In this document: in pieces, positions 1-13,378 of the stretch | Position numbering within the stretch: the first letter of the stretch is position 1 | Layout of the letters: the number at the start of each line of letters is the position of its first letter | From: Paenibacillus polymyxa M1 | Lineage (GTDB): Bacteria > Bacillota > Bacilli > Paenibacillales > Paenibacillaceae | DNA length: 64,000 nt | Assembly (NCBI RefSeq): GCF_000237325.1 | Contig: NC_017542.1 | Coordinates: forward strand, 115,001-179,000 | Direction of reading: 5' to 3' | Program-made: the position numbers and the translations under genes | The notes under the pieces: generated by a model | The model's database searches: none | The model's input: only the letters and a program-made list of their open reading frames with translations | What the model was told of the DNA's origin: nothing

Positions 1-2814
<2,814 letters not shown>

Positions 2815-2893
2815 TAAGATAAGACGCAAGGAAGTTTCGGATCCAGTTTTCAGGGTGTAACCTTGAAGTTAGAATTTGCGAGGCAAATTCATG

Positions 2894-3010
2894 TTTGGTG
2901 GCGATAGCGGAGGGGTTCCACACGTACCCATCCCGAACACGACCGTTAAGCCCTCCAGCGCCGATGGTACTTGGACCGCAGGGTCCTGGGAGAGTAGGAC
3001 GTTGCCAAGC
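2894..3010 (+). rRNA. 5S ribosomal RNA
   Basis: A 117-base gene whose ends TTTGGTGGCG and GTTGCCAAGC pair to close helix I. The internal CCGAACACG and GAGAGTAGGACG blocks match Bacillus 5S. It follows 23S by about 80 bases and precedes a strong terminator, so the order is 23S-5S with no tRNA between or after. Confidence 0.96.
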
Positions 3011-3016
3011 AACAAG

Positions 3017-3057
3017 TAAAAAGGACCATGATCTTATTGAGATCATGGTCCTTTTTT
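3017..3057 (+). terminator. rRNA operon terminator
   Basis: A long perfect hairpin, AAGGACCATGATCT / AGATCATGGTCCTT around a TATTG loop, followed by a T run. It lies directly after 5S and closes the operon. Confidence 0.93.
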
Positions 3058-3230
3058 GCATGTAGTTGAAATTACTTATATTCTTACTTCTCTGTTGCTT
3101 ACTCAAAGTAAAATATACTTTTGTAAGTAGGTAGTTATCCTTAAAACCGTTTGTTTATAATGGTTGTCCTTCGTAGGAGTACAGTTGTTTGTACAGGGGA
3201 ATACTACGGGTTAGGGCTGTTGATGAAGGC

Positions 3231-3259
3231 TTGACACCCCTATACCGCTTTGCTAAGAT
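3231..3259 (+). promoter_or_regulatory. sigma-A promoter of guaB
   Basis: TTGACA at 3231-3236, a 17-base spacer and TAAGAT at 3254-3259. This gives a leader of about 85 bases before guaB. The 3011-3353 interval otherwise holds only the rrn terminator; I see no riboswitch (no guanine or PRPP aptamer signature). Confidence 0.8.
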
Positions 3260-3338
3260 TGCAATAATATATTTTCAGAGAGCCTTGATTTGTCCATGTC
3301 GGACAGACAACAAGACCAATACAGACTAAACATTTTGA

Positions 3339-4811
<1,473 letters not shown>

Positions 4812-4834
4812 AATTCAGCTGTATTTGACTTGAC

Positions 4835-4873
4835 GACAGGCAGAGCGCATTTCGCTCTGCCTGTCTTTTTTTA
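4835..4873 (+). terminator. guaB terminator
   Basis: Hairpin GACAGGCAGAGCG / CGCTCTGCCTGTC with a CATTT loop, then a T run. Confidence 0.92.
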
Positions 4874-5138
4874 GAGATACCCCTGTGATAGAATAGACAA
4901 GTGTCCGCCTTCTCATGAGGTTATTGATGAATTAGGACACATAGGTATTTTGGATGATTCCTACCAGTTAAGAAGATTCGAGCAGTAGAATGCTTATGAC
5001 AAGCTATATCTTAGGAAACGAAATGACATTAAATTGTATAACACTAAAACATTAATTCTTTGGCCAAGTAAAGGCTGTAACCACCGTCTCGTTATACATA
5101 GCGGATCGGGTTGAGGTACGAGAGGAGTTTGTATTCAT

Positions 5139-6527
5139 TTGAAAGCGAACAATTTTAAAAAGAATAATAAACGCAGCATGATTAAAAAGAGTGTGACTGC
5201 AGTCATGGTGCTTAATATGATGTATATGTCGGCCTTGCCAGTTGTAGGCAATTTCGATTCAAGCGTGGCTACTTTTGCTGCTGGAGCGGCAACAGAGGCA
5301 ACGAATATCACGGGAACAGGTTCCATTAACCCCCCTAGTCTGGCACTTCGTTCGGCCATTTTGATTGAGCCTTCCACTGGGCAGGTTTTGCTCTCTATGA
5401 ATCCAGATGAGCCGCTTCCGCCAGCCAGTATGACCAAAATGATGACAGAGTACCTCGTAGCGGAGCAGGTTAAGCAAGGAAAACTTAAGTGGACGGATAA
5501 GGTTACGGTTAACGAGAATGCTTCTAAGAGTATCGGATCACGTATTTTTTTGGCTCAAGGGGATCAACATACGGTAGAAGAGCTTTATATTGCCATGGCA
5601 GTAGGTTCTGCCAATGATGCCACAGTAGCTCTTGCTGAACGCGTATCTGGAACCGAGCAGGATTTTGTAAAACTAATGAATGAAACAGCTCAGAGAATGG
5701 GTATGAAAAATACGTATTTTATCAACTCGACTGGCTTGGACCGTAAGGATATGCCTACAGGATTTCAACCGGACACTGACCGGGAAACTGTGATGACTGC
5801 GAGAGACGCAGCTACTCTGGCAGGTTACATCATTAAGGACCATCCGGATTATACACGGTTTACCACAATTCAATCGTACAAATTCCGTCCAACCGACAAA
5901 GCACCGATTATTAACTATAACTGGATGCTAGAAGCAAACAAAAATATTACTAACTTTAGAAAATTTGCTTATCCTGGCTTGGACGGTATGAAAACGGGCC
6001 ATACGAGCAATGCTGGAAACTGTTTTACAGGTACGGCTGAGCGTAATGGAATGCGTCTCATTAGTGTAGTTATGGGAGCAGATTCAGAGCCTCATCGTTT
6101 TACAGAGACGGCTAAAGTACTGAACTATGGCTTTGATAACTTTGAAGTGAAGCAGGTTGTTGCTCCAAAGACGGTGGTTAAGGGCGTTGAGAATGTGCCT
6201 GTAACCAAAGGTACGGAAACAGAAGTGCCGATTGTCACAAAAGATGCAGTAAGTTTTATCGTACCTAAGGGTGCAAGCAATCCTAAGGTAACCTTTACAA
6301 CGAACATAACACCAGCAAGCTCTCTCGTGGCACCTTTGAAACAAGGGGCTAAAGTCGGTACGATTACGTACACATACAAAACGGATGGCGTGGATAAAGG
6401 CCAGACGAAAACTGTTGATTTGGTTACAACTACGGCAGTAGAAGAGGGCGGTTGGTTCCGAATGCTTTTCCGGGCAATTGGTGATTTCTTCGGCGATTTG
6501 TTCCAGGGAATTAAGAATCTCTTCTAA
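5139..6527 (+). CDS. dacA: D-alanyl-D-alanine carboxypeptidase (PBP5 type)
   Basis: Penicillin-binding protein that removes the terminal D-Ala from peptidoglycan stem peptides outside the membrane. It has 462 residues. A basic N-terminus and hydrophobic stretch (about 17-38) form a signal peptide. The serine transpeptidase motifs are SxxK at S97-K100 (SMTK), SxN at 157-159 (SAN) and KTG at 285-287. The last ~25 residues (WFRMLFRAIGDFFGDLFQGI...) form the amphipathic membrane anchor of PBP5/DacA. It starts at TTG behind GAGAGGAG. The gene sits between guaB and pdxS exactly as in Bacillus. The 265-base interval before it shows no other gene. Confidence 0.95.
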   Translation: MKANNFKKNNKRSMIKKSVTAVMVLNMMYMSALPVVGNFDSSVATFAAGAATEATNITGTGSINPPSLALRSAILIEPSTGQVLLSMNPDEPLPPASMTKMMTEYLVAEQVKQGKLKWTDKVTVNENASKSIGSRIFLAQGDQHTVEELYIAMAVGSANDATVALAERVSGTEQDFVKLMNETAQRMGMKNTYFINSTGLDRKDMPTGFQPDTDRETVMTARDAATLAGYIIKDHPDYTRFTTIQSYKFRPTDKAPIINYNWMLEANKNITNFRKFAYPGLDGMKTGHTSNAGNCFTGTAERNGMRLISVVMGADSEPHRFTETAKVLNYGFDNFEVKQVVAPKTVVKGVENVPVTKGTETEVPIVTKDAVSFIVPKGASNPKVTFTTNITPASSLVAPLKQGAKVGTITYTYKTDGVDKGQTKTVDLVTTTAVEEGGWFRMLFRAIGDFFGDLFQGIKNLF

Positions 6528-6586
6528 AGATGAAATGCTAATCGACCTAACGTGTCCTGCATTACTTATTTTGTAACTTGAAATGA

Positions 6587-6615
6587 TTGTGTATTTGGTG
6601 TTCGTACGGTAAAAT
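6587..6615 (+). promoter_or_regulatory. candidate sigma-A promoter of pdxST
   Basis: TTGTGT, a 17-base spacer and TAAAAT, about 45 bases upstream of pdxS. The -35 box is imperfect, so this is a candidate only. Confidence 0.5.
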
Positions 6616-6658
6616 CTTAAGTTAGAATCTAAACGTAACCCTTACAGGAGGCAACGAC

Positions 6659-7540
6659 ATGGAAACGGGAACTTCGCGTGTAAAAAGAGGTATGGCAGAG
6701 ATGCAAAAAGGTGGCGTAATCATGGATGTCATGAACGCTGAACAGGCTAAAATTGCAGAGGCAGCAGGCGCTACAGCCGTAATGGCTCTTGAACGAGTGC
6801 CTTCGGATATCCGTGCAGCTGGTGGGGTTGCTCGTATGGCTGACCCTACGATTGTGGAAGAGGTTATGAAGGTTGTTTCTATTCCTGTTATGGCTAAGGC
6901 TCGTATTGGTCACTTTGTTGAGGCAAAGGTACTCGAATCTCTCGGTGTTGACTATCTCGATGAGAGTGAAGTATTGACACCTGCAGATGAGGTGTTCCAT
7001 ATCGATAAGCGGGAGTTCACTGTTCCATTTGTTTGTGGAGCCAAGGATCTAGGGGAAGCATTGCGTCGTATCGGTGAAGGCGCATCTATGATCCGTACAA
7101 AGGGTGAGCCGGGAACTGGAAATATTGTTGAGGCTGTTCGTCACATGCGGTTTATTAATGGTCAAATTCGCAAGGTGCAAAACCTGTCGAAGGACGAGCT
7201 GTATGCAGAAGCGAAAAACCTCGGAGTTGCTTATGAACTGCTGTTGGAAGTGCATGAGCTTGGTAAGCTACCAGTGGTCAACTTTGCAGCAGGCGGTGTA
7301 GCAACACCTGCGGATGCTGCGTTGATGATGCATTTAGGCGCTGATGGTGTCTTTGTAGGCTCTGGTATCTTCAAGTCGGACAGCCCTGAGAAATTTGCAC
7401 GGGCAATTGTGGAAGCGACCACTCATTACACAGATTACAAGCTGATTGCAGAAGTGTCCAAGAATTTGGGAACACCTATGAAAGGCATTGAAATTTCCAA
7501 ACTGGCATCGCATGAGCGCATGCAGGATCGTGGTTGGTAA
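6659..7540 (+). CDS. pdxS: pyridoxal 5'-phosphate synthase, PdxS subunit
   Basis: Synthase subunit of the DXP-independent PLP pathway. It builds PLP from ribose 5-phosphate, glyceraldehyde 3-phosphate and ammonia delivered by PdxT. 293 residues, the standard length of this highly conserved (beta/alpha)8 protein. It carries the family blocks [17 protein letters not shown] and [13 protein letters not shown] (with the Schiff-base lysine), the phosphate-binding [13 protein letters not shown], and a C-terminal QDRGW. SD AGGAGG precedes the ATG. The 17-base gap to pdxT indicates one transcript and stoichiometric assembly. Confidence 0.97.
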   Translation: METGTSRVKRGMAEMQKGGVIMDVMNAEQAKIAEAAGATAVMALERVPSDIRAAGGVARMADPTIVEEVMKVVSIPVMAKARIGHFVEAKVLESLGVDYLDESEVLTPADEVFHIDKREFTVPFVCGAKDLGEALRRIGEGASMIRTKGEPGTGNIVEAVRHMRFINGQIRKVQNLSKDELYAEAKNLGVAYELLLEVHELGKLPVVNFAAGGVATPADAALMMHLGADGVFVGSGIFKSDSPEKFARAIVEATTHYTDYKLIAEVSKNLGTPMKGIEISKLASHERMQDRGW

Positions 7541-7556
7541 GAAAGAAGGGGCCGGC

Positions 7557-8123
7557 ATGAAAATAGGAGTATTGTCACTGCAAGGCGCTGTGGCTGAGCA
7601 TATACGAAGCGTTGAACGTGCAGGTGCTGAAGGTATAGCAGTGAAGAAGATCGAACAGCTCGATGAGCTGTCCGGTCTTATCATTCCCGGTGGTGAGAGC
7701 ACAACTATCGGCAAGCTAATGCGCAAGTATGATTTTATAGAGGCTATACGTCAATTTTCCAATCAAGGCAAGCCTGTATTTGGCACTTGCGCGGGATTGA
7801 TTGTATTGGCCAAAACGATTCAAGGACAGGAAGAAGCACATTTGGGACTAATGGATATTACAGTATCGCGTAATGCTTTTGGTCGCCAACGGGAAAGCTT
7901 TGAAACAGACTTGAACATTAAAGGGATTGAGGAGCCGGTTCGTGCGGTGTTTATACGCGCGCCTTTAATACAATCTGTCGGAATGGGAGTAGATGTGCTG
8001 TCTGAGTATAACGGCGAGATTGTGGCAGCCCGTCAGGGTCATTTGCTGGCTTCATCCTTCCATCCGGAATTAACAGACGATTTCCGGTTACATCAGTATT
8101 TTGTGGATATGGTCCGCGGATAG
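7557..8123 (+). CDS. pdxT: pyridoxal 5'-phosphate synthase glutaminase, PdxT subunit
   Basis: Class I glutamine amidotransferase that hydrolyses glutamine and channels ammonia to PdxS. The start ATG at 7557 follows GAAGGGG and gives [15 protein letters not shown], the typical N-terminus; longer upstream frames overlap pdxS and are not needed. The catalytic triad is visible: C78 in FGTCAG, H169 and E171 in SFHPELT. The GGEST oxyanion strand lies near residues 45-49. 188 residues, the normal length. Confidence 0.96.
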   Translation: MKIGVLSLQGAVAEHIRSVERAGAEGIAVKKIEQLDELSGLIIPGGESTTIGKLMRKYDFIEAIRQFSNQGKPVFGTCAGLIVLAKTIQGQEEAHLGLMDITVSRNAFGRQRESFETDLNIKGIEEPVRAVFIRAPLIQSVGMGVDVLSEYNGEIVAARQGHLLASSFHPELTDDFRLHQYFVDMVRG

Positions 8124-8159
8124 CGGAAAGTCAGGTTTGTAGTGTAGGAGGGATCACCT

Positions 8160-9443
8160 GTGTTAGATATAAAGATTTTGCGTAATGAGCTTGGTCGGGT
8201 TGAGAAAGCTTTACAGAACAGAGGTAAATCTCTGGATCTGATTAATGGTTTTACAGATCTGGATGTAAGCCGTCGTGAGTTGCTTCAGGAAAGTGAAGGA
8301 CTCAAAAATCGTCGGAATGTCGTATCTGGTGAAGTAGCCAAGTTGAAGAAGAATAAGGAAAATGCGGATGATCTTATTGCTGAAATGCGCCAGGTCTCCG
8401 ATCGTATTAAAGAATTGGATGAGCAAGTGCGTGAACTGGAAGTTCAGATCGACGAACTGGTGATGTCGATTCCTAATATCCCCAATGAGACTGTGCCTGT
8501 AGGTGCTTCTGAAGAGGACAATGTGGAAATTCGTCGCTGGTCAGAGCCGCGCGAGTTTTCTTTTACACCCAAAGCACATTGGGAGTTGGCTCAGGATCTA
8601 GATATTCTTGATTTTGAGGCTGCAGCTAAGGTGACAGGTTCTCGCTTTACGTTCTATAAGGGACTGGGAGCGCGTTTGGAACGTGCGCTAATTAACTTTA
8701 TGATGGATCTGCACAGCAGTGAGCATGGTTATGAAGAAATGCTACCTCCATACATTGTAAATCGGGACAGTCTGTACGGAACGGGTCAGCTTCCAAAGTT
8801 TGAAGAAGATTTGTTTAAATTGCGTGATACTGAGTATTATCTCATTCCTACGGCCGAAGTTCCGGTAACGAACTACCACCGTGAAGAGATTATGAATGCA
8901 GATCAGCTTCCTAAATATTATGTGGCATACAGCTCTTGCTTTCGCTCAGAGGCAGGATCTGCAGGACGTGATACACGTGGCTTGATTCGTCAGCATCAGT
9001 TCAATAAGGTGGAAATGCTTAAGCTGGTTCATCCGGATACCTCTTATGAAGAATTAGAGAAAATGACGAATAACGCTGAGCGTGTTTTGCAGCTGCTCGG
9101 ACTTCCATATCGGGTGCTGGCACTTTGCACAGGGGATATGGGGTTTACGTCTGCCAAAACGTACGATCTGGAAGTATGGTTGCCTGAGAGCGGCATGTAC
9201 CGTGAGATTTCTTCCTGTTCCAACACAGAAGACTTCCAAGCACGTCGTGCAAACATCCGGTTTCGTCCAGATGCGAAGGCAAAGCCTGAATTTGTACATA
9301 CGCTGAACGGTTCAGGATTGGCTGTAGGGCGGACTGTAGCTGCTATTTTGGAGAACTATCAGCAAGAGGACGGAAGCATTGTGATTCCCGAAGTGCTGCG
9401 TTCATATATGCGAGGCATTGAGGTTATAACTCCTAAACAGTAA
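8160..9443 (+). CDS. serS: seryl-tRNA synthetase
   Basis: Class II aminoacyl-tRNA synthetase that charges tRNA-Ser. 427 residues. The N-terminal ~110 residues form the antiparallel coiled-coil arm that recognises the long variable arm of tRNA-Ser. Motif 2 is in [14 protein letters not shown] and motif 3 in [14 protein letters not shown]. It starts with GTG behind GGAGGG. Only 36 bases separate it from pdxT, so it may be read through from pdxST. No T-box leader is present. A tRNA-Ser gene follows directly, so enzyme and substrate are adjacent, as in Bacillus. Confidence 0.97.
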   Translation: MLDIKILRNELGRVEKALQNRGKSLDLINGFTDLDVSRRELLQESEGLKNRRNVVSGEVAKLKKNKENADDLIAEMRQVSDRIKELDEQVRELEVQIDELVMSIPNIPNETVPVGASEEDNVEIRRWSEPREFSFTPKAHWELAQDLDILDFEAAAKVTGSRFTFYKGLGARLERALINFMMDLHSSEHGYEEMLPPYIVNRDSLYGTGQLPKFEEDLFKLRDTEYYLIPTAEVPVTNYHREEIMNADQLPKYYVAYSSCFRSEAGSAGRDTRGLIRQHQFNKVEMLKLVHPDTSYEELEKMTNNAERVLQLLGLPYRVLALCTGDMGFTSAKTYDLEVWLPESGMYREISSCSNTEDFQARRANIRFRPDAKAKPEFVHTLNGSGLAVGRTVAAILENYQQEDGSIVIPEVLRSYMRGIEVITPKQ

Positions 9444-9446
9444 GCC

Positions 9447-9475
9447 TTGCATTCTTAAAAATTCTGTGGTAAAAT
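9447..9475 (+). promoter_or_regulatory. sigma-A promoter of tRNA-Ser
   Basis: TTGCAT, a 17-base spacer and TAAAAT just after the serS stop codon, about 60 bases before the tRNA. Confidence 0.65.
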
Positions 9476-9533
9476 AATTTTGTTGCGCCTGAGTTGTTTG
9501 ATAGAGGGAAGCAGCTTTATCCATTTACCACCT

Positions 9534-9622
9534 GGAGAGGTACCGAAGCGGTCATAACGGGGCGGTCTTGAAAACCGTTAGAGTGCAAGCTCACATGGGT
9601 TCGAATCCCATCCTCTCCGCCA
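9534..9622 (+). tRNA. tRNA-Ser (anticodon UGA)
   Basis: 89 bases including an encoded CCA. The acceptor stem GGAGAGG pairs with CCTCTCC. The anticodon loop CTTGAAA in the GGTCTTGAAAACC stem region gives TGA. A long variable arm (class II) and GGTTCGAATCC in the T arm are present. It reads UCN serine codons. Confidence 0.96.
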
Positions 9623-9638
9623 TATTCTAAATAAAACC

Positions 9639-9715
9639 AAGCCATTCAAATACGATAGCTGGTACATTAGGTTCTATATGCTAATGATCAGGAATCGTGA
9701 AGAATGGCTTTTTTG
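9639..9715 (+). terminator. tRNA-Ser terminator
   Basis: AAGCCATTC (9639-9647) pairs with GAATGGCTT (9702-9710), followed by T6. The loop is long, with smaller internal pairings. Confidence 0.7.
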
Positions 9716-9767
9716 TTGTATAAAAAGCCTGTTTTTTTCACACGTTATCAGATGTGGAGGTGCTGGC

Positions 9768-10109
9768 ATGAATCGAGAAATGACAGTAGATCAGCAAAAG
9801 CTGGTAGAGGCCTGGCAGGAACAACTGCCGATTCTTTTGAATTCAGGGGATAAAACACAGGTACAGGCAGATGAAGCCGATAACCGGGCTATACGAATCC
9901 ATATCGAGGTAGAAGGCCGACAAATGTACTCCTTTGATTTTGCGTGTACGTATGTAGATTCCCGGGAAGTACAAGTTAGCTTAGTCGATGTAGAGCGCGA
10001 CGGGCGGTCTGTGGATGAACGAACAGATATCATTCAACAGCTGGTGTCCGATTATACTCGGCACATTCACCAATGTGCCCAAACATTACAGTCATTAACG
10101 CACTCGTAG
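9768..10109 (+). CDS. conserved hypothetical protein, 113 aa
   Basis: I do not recognise a family. The ATG at 9768 is chosen because GGAGG sits 5-9 bases upstream; an in-frame ATG at 9678 has no SD and lies inside the tRNA terminator. The product is soluble and acidic, with no signal or membrane segment. A beta-rich centre (IRIHIEVEGRQMYSFDFACTYVDSREVQVSLVDVE, residues about 38-72) is followed by a helical, His-containing tail. It is followed by two tiny genes in the same orientation (27- and 72-base gaps), the second sspP-like, so a link to sporulation is possible but only inferred. Confidence 0.75.
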   Translation: MNREMTVDQQKLVEAWQEQLPILLNSGDKTQVQADEADNRAIRIHIEVEGRQMYSFDFACTYVDSREVQVSLVDVERDGRSVDERTDIIQQLVSDYTRHIHQCAQTLQSLTHS

Positions 10110-10136
10110 TCATGAAGGAATGAGGAGGAAGGCGAC

Positions 10137-10307
10137 ATGACAAAGGCCAAAAATGGAATGGATAAAAACCTGTCCAACATTGTCGATGATTTGGAGCAAC
10201 GTCCAGTAAATAGTCATCAGGCACAGCAAGTGCAGCAGGATCGTAATGATCGTCGTCATCAGGATTCACTGAATCACGATAAAACGGAAGATCTGACCCA
10301 TCTATAG
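10137..10307 (+). CDS. small hydrophilic protein, 56 aa
   Basis: A short ORF behind a strong SD (GAGGAGG at 10122-10128, 8 bases from the ATG). The product (MTKAKNGMDKNLSNIVDDLE... to ...KTEDLTHL) is very hydrophilic, rich in Gln, Asn, Asp, His and Arg, and lacks hydrophobic stretches, like many small spore proteins. I cannot assign a family. It lies between the 113-aa gene and the sspP-like gene and ends before a shared terminator. Function is unknown; the coding call rests on the SD and context. Confidence 0.65.
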   Translation: MTKAKNGMDKNLSNIVDDLEQRPVNSHQAQQVQQDRNDRRHQDSLNHDKTEDLTHL

Positions 10308-10379
10308 TCCTATTTTAAATGGTAATAAACGGATTTGTTGATGTACCAATAATTTAGACTTAGAATGGAGGATGCGTAA

Positions 10380-10535
10380 ATGGGCAAGCCTAGAGCTGTT
10401 CCTGTTCCCGAGGCCCAGGATTCTGGCGGAAGTAATGAAAAGCGTGAGCGTAGTCATCAACAAGAGCCCCTATCCGGTTCCAAGAAGGTGAAACAGCGGA
10501 ATCACGTCGATCACCACAACAGACAAGGTTCATAA
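10380..10535 (+). CDS. sspP: small acid-soluble spore protein P (SspP/CotL family)
   Basis: A 51-residue ORF with GGAGG at 10367-10371, 8 bases before its ATG. The segment [14 protein letters not shown] (residues 29-42) matches the family core of Bacillus SspP ([20 protein letters not shown], from memory), and the tail is again His/Asn-rich. Proteins of this minor SASP family are made late in the forespore or coat. The N-terminus ([18 protein letters not shown]) is not conserved with Bacillus as I remember it. A terminator follows 40 bases downstream. The family call is made from the motif only. Confidence 0.8.
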   Translation: [51 protein letters not shown]

Positions 10536-10575
10536 GCAGTCAGACTTTACTCCTAAAAATATTACAAAGTATAGT

Positions 10576-10606
10576 ACACCCTGGTTAAAGAGCCAGGGTG
10601 TCTTTG
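10576..10606 (+). terminator. terminator after sspP
   Basis: ACACCCTGG / CCAGGGTGT hairpin with a TTAAAGAG loop, followed by a T-rich stretch (CTTTGTG). The U tract is weak. Confidence 0.75.
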
Positions 10607-10730
10607 TGCTTATTGTAAGAAAATTTTCCAATAAGTGTTTCGCCGTTTGTGAATATGAGTTAAAATAGAAGGTGTGTATTTTTTTATAGCATAAAAAAAG
10701 GGGTTAATTTGAGAGGAGAGAATCTACACA

Positions 10731-11807
10731 ATGAGTAAAAAATTATCCGTCTTGGTCCTCACTATGGTGTTGCTTATGACGGTAGCGCTGGTAGGTTGTA
10801 GCAAGAAGTTAGAACCGAAGGAAGCTGTTACGACCGGTACAGCAAATGCTATGAAGCTGAATTCCTATGAATCCAAAAGTCAATTTACCGTTAAGGAACT
10901 GACAATTACCTCTGCCTCTGTTCCAGCTGAGCAAAGTGCAATGGTAACTAGCATGCTGAAAAATGCTGATATTACAATGGATGGTGTATACCAAAAAGAG
11001 CCTTTCCAATCTGAAATGACGCTGGGCATTCATTTGAAAGGTGATCTTTCTACCAGCTTTACGATTCCAATGGTAATGACTAAAGATAAATTGTACGTTA
11101 AAATTCCTAATATTCCATTTTACCCGCTTCCACAGGATGTTGTAGGTAAATTCCTACTCATTGATCCACAAGAACTGGCTAAACAATCAGGACAAGAGTT
11201 TAACCCTGCAACTATGGATCAGGAAAAATCGCAGAAATTTGCGAACGAAGTGATTGCTGCGATTATGAATGAGTATGATCAAGCTACGTATTTCTTTGAT
11301 ATTGATCCTAAAGATGCTAAATTGCCGCAAGGCGTTGAAGCTAAACAAGTGGTTCAATTTAAAATCACGAACGACAATGTGAAGCAAGCGACTAATACAT
11401 TTATTACTAAGGCGCTTCCTAAGGTCCTAGATATTATGTCTAAAGACGAATATGCTAGCATGCTTCAAGTGAAGAAGGAAGAACTGGCTGAAGCGAAGAA
11501 AGAACTGCAATCCAACACCAGCGAAGTCAGCAAAAAGCTGGATGAGTTGAAGAACTATTTGACAGTGAAACAGTTTGACATTAACACTGCTCTGAACAAG
11601 GATAACGTTCCTGTGTATCAAGATCTGAATGCGAACGTGGAAGTGAATGATCCTTCTACGAAAGACAATGTGAAATTGTCTGTAACAGGCTACTCGCAAT
11701 ACAGCAAAATCAATGAAAAAGCAGCATTTAAAGTGGGTATTCCAACAGCTGATCAAGTCCTGACTATTGAACAGCTACAACAAAAAATGCAAACTGTATC
11801 TCCTTAA
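10731..11807 (+). CDS. lipoprotein of unknown function (LolA/DUF-like fold possible)
   Basis: 358 residues with a type II signal peptide: MSKK, a hydrophobic stretch, then lipobox LVGC with C23 as the lipidated residue. The mature part is beta-rich with repeated patterns (QFTVKELTITSA, EMTLGIHLKG), plus a helical, Lys/Glu-rich segment near residues 245-270 that looks like a coiled coil. This layout resembles the DUF6612-type Gram-positive lipoproteins that share a LolA-like fold, but I cannot confirm that. It is expected on the outer face of the membrane. Strong SD (GAGAGGAGA). Single gene with its own terminator. Confidence 0.85.
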   Translation: MSKKLSVLVLTMVLLMTVALVGCSKKLEPKEAVTTGTANAMKLNSYESKSQFTVKELTITSASVPAEQSAMVTSMLKNADITMDGVYQKEPFQSEMTLGIHLKGDLSTSFTIPMVMTKDKLYVKIPNIPFYPLPQDVVGKFLLIDPQELAKQSGQEFNPATMDQEKSQKFANEVIAAIMNEYDQATYFFDIDPKDAKLPQGVEAKQVVQFKITNDNVKQATNTFITKALPKVLDIMSKDEYASMLQVKKEELAEAKKELQSNTSEVSKKLDELKNYLTVKQFDINTALNKDNVPVYQDLNANVEVNDPSTKDNVKLSVTGYSQYSKINEKAAFKVGIPTADQVLTIEQLQQKMQTVSP

Positions 11808-11856
11808 TTAGGAGGTAACATGATTACAAACATCATTCCTTCGAATGTGATGTAAG

Positions 11857-11890
11857 AAAACCGCTCGGCGTAGGCCGGGCGGTTTTTTTT
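11857..11890 (+). terminator. terminator of the lipoprotein gene
   Basis: AACCGCTCGGC / GCCGGGCGGTT hairpin followed by T8. Confidence 0.9.
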
Positions 11891-11931
11891 GTTTATGAAT
11901 AAGTTATCCTCCGTGCGGTTATTGAGATTCG

Positions 11932-12489
11932 TCACACGTGATCCTCAGCTAGAATTCCGAACATCTGATGATCCTGCCATTCGCCCTGAATCTGTACCAG
12001 CTTGCGAGCAATACCTTCTGGCTGAAAGCCACACTTCTGTAATACGCGTTGTGAGCGATCATTATGGAGAAGGGTGCCTGCTTGGAGGCGATGTAGAGAT
12101 AAGGCACGGAAGGCATACTGTATGATCAATTTTAAGGCAGCCGTCATATGCCCTTTTCCCTGCTCATGTTGATCCATCATATAGCCGACATCGGCGAATT
12201 GTCCAACTCCACGCACCAGATTGGAAATAGAGATATAACCTATCAGCCGTTCTTGTTTTAGGAGAAAGATACCAAACAAGTATCCTCGATCTTCTTCCGC
12301 TTGGCGCAATCTCTCACGGATGTAATCCTGCTGTTTCTCTAAAGTGAAAAATGAATCCTCATACAGCGGTTCATAGGGCGCATGAGAGTCCCTATTTCGA
12401 AGCCTAAGGGCGAGAAGAGCTTCTCCATCCTCCAAGCTTAGGGGACATAAAAAGATACCTTGAGGCGTATTATACAAGCTCATAGGCAT
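11932..12489 (-). CDS. GNAT acetyltransferase, RimJ/RimL type
   Basis: 185 residues. The start MPMSLYN is chosen because AAAGGAG lies 8 bases upstream; the longer frame begins inside that SD. The order of blocks is typical of acetyl-CoA-dependent N-acetyltransferases that modify ribosomal-protein N-termini or small amines: LRNRDSHAPYEP, IGYISISNLVRG, the acetyl-CoA loop DQHEQGKGHMTAAL, then LHRLQAGTLLHNDRSQRVLQKCGF. The substrate is unknown. It lies 60 bases downstream of tadA on the same strand and is probably cotranscribed with it. Confidence 0.88.
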   Translation of the reverse strand: MPMSLYNTPQGIFLCPLSLEDGEALLALRLRNRDSHAPYEPLYEDSFFTLEKQQDYIRERLRQAEEDRGYLFGIFLLKQERLIGYISISNLVRGVGQFADVGYMMDQHEQGKGHMTAALKLIIQYAFRALSLHRLQAGTLLHNDRSQRVLQKCGFQPEGIARKLVQIQGEWQDHQMFGILAEDHV

Positions 12490-12549
12490 GGGATGATCTC
12501 CTTTCATGAGGAATTAGCAGTGAGATGAAGAACTTTAGACTTTTCCTCC

Positions 12550-13104
<555 letters not shown>

Positions 13105-13125
13105 TTAACATGATGTGAATAAAAT

Positions 13126-13258
13126 TGTGGATAACACCATACTTGTCCACAGGTTTATCCACAGTTTATAATAACATCTGTGTATTTGTGGACTATATGT
13201 GGATGATTATCTTAATACATTGTAGGTAAATGCTCGCCTATTGACAACATTGTTCACA
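13126..13258. promoter_or_regulatory. cluster of DnaA boxes between tadA and the sensor kinase
   Basis: Two exact DnaA boxes: TGTGGATAA at 13126-13134 (minus orientation) and TTATCCACA at 13155-13163 (plus). One-mismatch boxes are TTGTCCACA at 13143-13151 and TGTGGATGA at 13198-13206. Weaker ones are TGTGGACTA at 13187-13195 and TTGTTCACA at 13250-13258. The last overlaps the spacer of a possible kinase promoter. No gene lies in 13051-13378. Confidence 0.75.
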
Positions 13259-13269
13259 GGATGTGTATT
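13241..13269 (+). promoter_or_regulatory. candidate promoter of the sensor kinase
   Basis: Exact TTGACA at 13241-13246, a 17-base spacer and a weak TGTATT. A DnaA-box-like TTGTTCACA lies inside the spacer. Confidence 0.4.
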
Positions 13270-13378
13270 TATGTATATCCGGTAAATGTAAATGCTGGTA
13301 TCCCAGGCACTATTACGGTATCATTGAGTTAGCAATTGCCAGTAATCGCCAGCATACGGCAAGAGGTGAGAAATCAGT

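Noticed and set aside
8124..8159. T-box leader for serS (and likewise before argS)
   Set aside because: Only 36 bases separate pdxT and serS, and ywiB overlaps argS; no specifier or T-box sequence is present.
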